This document shows positions 62,897-64,000 of a stretch of 64,000 bases of DNA, one piece after another. Below the pieces are notes generated by a model, which ran no database searches, was not told the origin of the DNA, and saw only the letters and a list, made by a program, of their open reading frames with translations. The translations under genes were made by a program, and so were the position numbers. How positions within the stretch are numbered: the first letter of the stretch is position 1; each line of letters opens with the position of its first letter. The stretch comes from CAVONB01 sp963697205 (GTDB lineage: Bacteria; Pseudomonadota; Alphaproteobacteria; Rhizobiales; Hyphomicrobiaceae): the NCBI GenBank assembly GCA_963697205.1, contig CAVONB010000002.1:1-64000 (forward strand), given 5' to 3'.

Positions 62897-63843
62897 GAGC
62901 CCGTCCTCAAAGTTCTTGAGTTCCAGGGAATCGGTTGTGATTCTGTGTGGCCGTGCGCGTGATTCGCGAGCGGGCCGAGGATGTGGACGAACGATAACCG
63001 GGCAACCTACGAGCGCAAGAGCTGCCGATATCCGAGCGATTTGACCGACGAGGAGTGGGCGATCATCGCGCCGCTGATGCCGCCACCGAGAAAAGCTCGG
63101 CGTCATCCGGTGCCGGAAACACGCGATCTGTTGAACGCGATCCTCTACGTGCTGACGACTGGGTGCCAGTGGCGCCAGCTGCCGAAGGATTTTCCTTCCA
63201 AGAGCGTCGTGCACGACTACCTCGTGTGCTGGGACCGCGACGGCGTGCTCGCGCGTGTGCATGACGCGCTCTACGTGAAAGCGCGGGAACTCGCGGGGCG
63301 AAACGCGACAGCAAGCCTCGCCATCGTCGACAGCCAGAGCGTGAAAAGCGCAGAAAAAGGGGGGCCTCGATCGACCCCTGCGGGTACGACGCGGGCAAGA
63401 AGGTCAAAGGCAAGAAGCGCCACATCTGCGTCGATACGCAAGGCCTGCTGATCAACTTCGCGATCACGCCTGCCAACATCCAGGACCGCGATATGGTCGC
63501 GCCCTTGCTTGCCATCGCGGCGCGGCGCTGCCCGACGCTTGCGCTTGCCGTCGCCGACGGCGGCTATCAGGGCGATCCGACTGCGACAGCCGTGCGCGAG
63601 GACGCCGGCCTGCCGCTCGAGATCGTCAAGCGGTGCGACGCGGCGAAAGGCTTCGTCATTCTGCCCAGGCGATGGATCGTCGAGCGCACATTCGGCTGGC
63701 TCGGCCGCTGCAGGCGTCTGGCCAAAGACTACGAGAACCGCGTGCGCACCGCAGCCGCATTCCTCGTCATGGCTCTCATCCGGCTGATGCTCCGGCGAAT
63801 TGCCAGAGTGCTGAAATAGAGCCAGAATTATGAGGACGGACTC
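62897..63843 (+). mobile_element. IS5-family insertion sequence (IS1031-group-like), 947 bp
   Basis: Ends: GAGCCCGTCCTCAAAGTTCT on the left and, reversed, GAGTCCGTCCTCATAATTCT on the right; 16-17 of 20 match. A 3-bp duplication TAA lies at 62894-62896 and 63844-63846, as expected for IS1031-like elements. It contains one transposase split by a frameshift. Confidence 0.9.
62981..63819 (+). pseudogene. IS5-family transposase, shifted at a G6 run
   Basis: The first frame (MWTNDNRATYERKSCRYPSD ... SLAIVDSQSVKSAEKGG) stops matching after GAAAAAGGGGGG near 63360; the next frame continues ASIDPCGYDAGKKVKGKKRH, LAVADGGYQG and the catalytic Glu of RWIVERTFGWLGRCRR to 63819. One G too many in the run breaks the frame. 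Either the copy is inactive or the run is used for translational frameshifting. Confidence 0.85.
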
Positions 63844-64000
63844 TAAGGCAGAGGCACCGATCAATGTCAGACATTTTCTTCAGTGCAATTCCACTGCTTA
63901 ACTCAGAGTTTCGAGCGCGCGTGTAAGTCAATGAGCCTTGCACAAAACTCAAACGCCGCTTTCGCGGATCACGACCTTGAGAATCCGCCTCCAAGTGCGC

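Overview
The window is about 64 kb of GC-rich DNA with short intergenic gaps, many ATGA/GTGA start-stop overlaps and mostly chromosomal housekeeping or transport genes. The gene content (MaoC/CitE-like pair, CaiB CoA-transferase, Liv-type and polyamine-type ABC transporters, CoxM/S/L-type molybdenum hydroxylase, nitrate/cyanate-type transporter with cyanase, an RTX protein, purA, metY, aroE) suggests an alphaproteobacterium, probably of the order Hyphomicrobiales. This is inferred from gene content; there is no rRNA or marker-gene match.

Layout. 1-8785: acyl-CoA lyase genes, a DUF4139 protein, a divergent aldolase/DMT-exporter pair, purA, a PAN-domain protein and a ClC-type protein with Gln at the gating-glutamate position. 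8786-13195: an AT-richer two-gene membrane-protein operon whose first gene is interrupted by an IS66-family and an IS3-family (IS407-group) element. Both insertions have target duplications, and removing both restores one 196-codon frame. 13603-20919: CaiB-like CoA-transferase, a decayed alpha/beta hydrolase, then tetR-MFP-RND efflux. 21033-29572: a DUF533 protein with about 30-residue repeats, a CAP-RTX protein, a frameshifted DUF6232-like gene, metY, an L,D-transpeptidase and a frameshifted GT87-like gene. 29700-38801: aroE, a LysR regulator divergent from a complete livJHMGF-type operon ending in an unrecognised protein, then a flavin monooxygenase on the opposite strand. 39037-39850: an IS5-family (IS427-like) element. 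39874-41957: DUF2161 protein and M20 peptidase.

42082-61434 looks like a nitrogen or heterocycle scavenging region. A TetR regulator precedes an operon with a complete CUT1-type ABC transporter followed by FAD, 2Fe-2S and molybdopterin subunits of a xanthine-dehydrogenase-family enzyme; the large subunit carries a one-base frameshift. A LysR gene then lies divergent from uraD (OHCU decarboxylase), a PotABCD-type ABC transporter and a uraH-like gene (5-hydroxyisourate hydrolase) lacking several hallmark residues. A near-perfect sigma-54 promoter then precedes a cyanate-type ABC transporter and cyanase. No urate oxidase is present, so the route from urate to allantoin is incomplete here. The end of the window holds about 1.5 kb without a recognisable gene and an IS5-family (IS1031-like) element.

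A recurring theme is single-base damage in otherwise intact genes (alpha/beta hydrolase, DUF6232, GT87, molybdenum hydroxylase, possibly the cyanate permease). This is either real gene decay in an IS-rich genome or residual sequencing error; reads are needed to decide.
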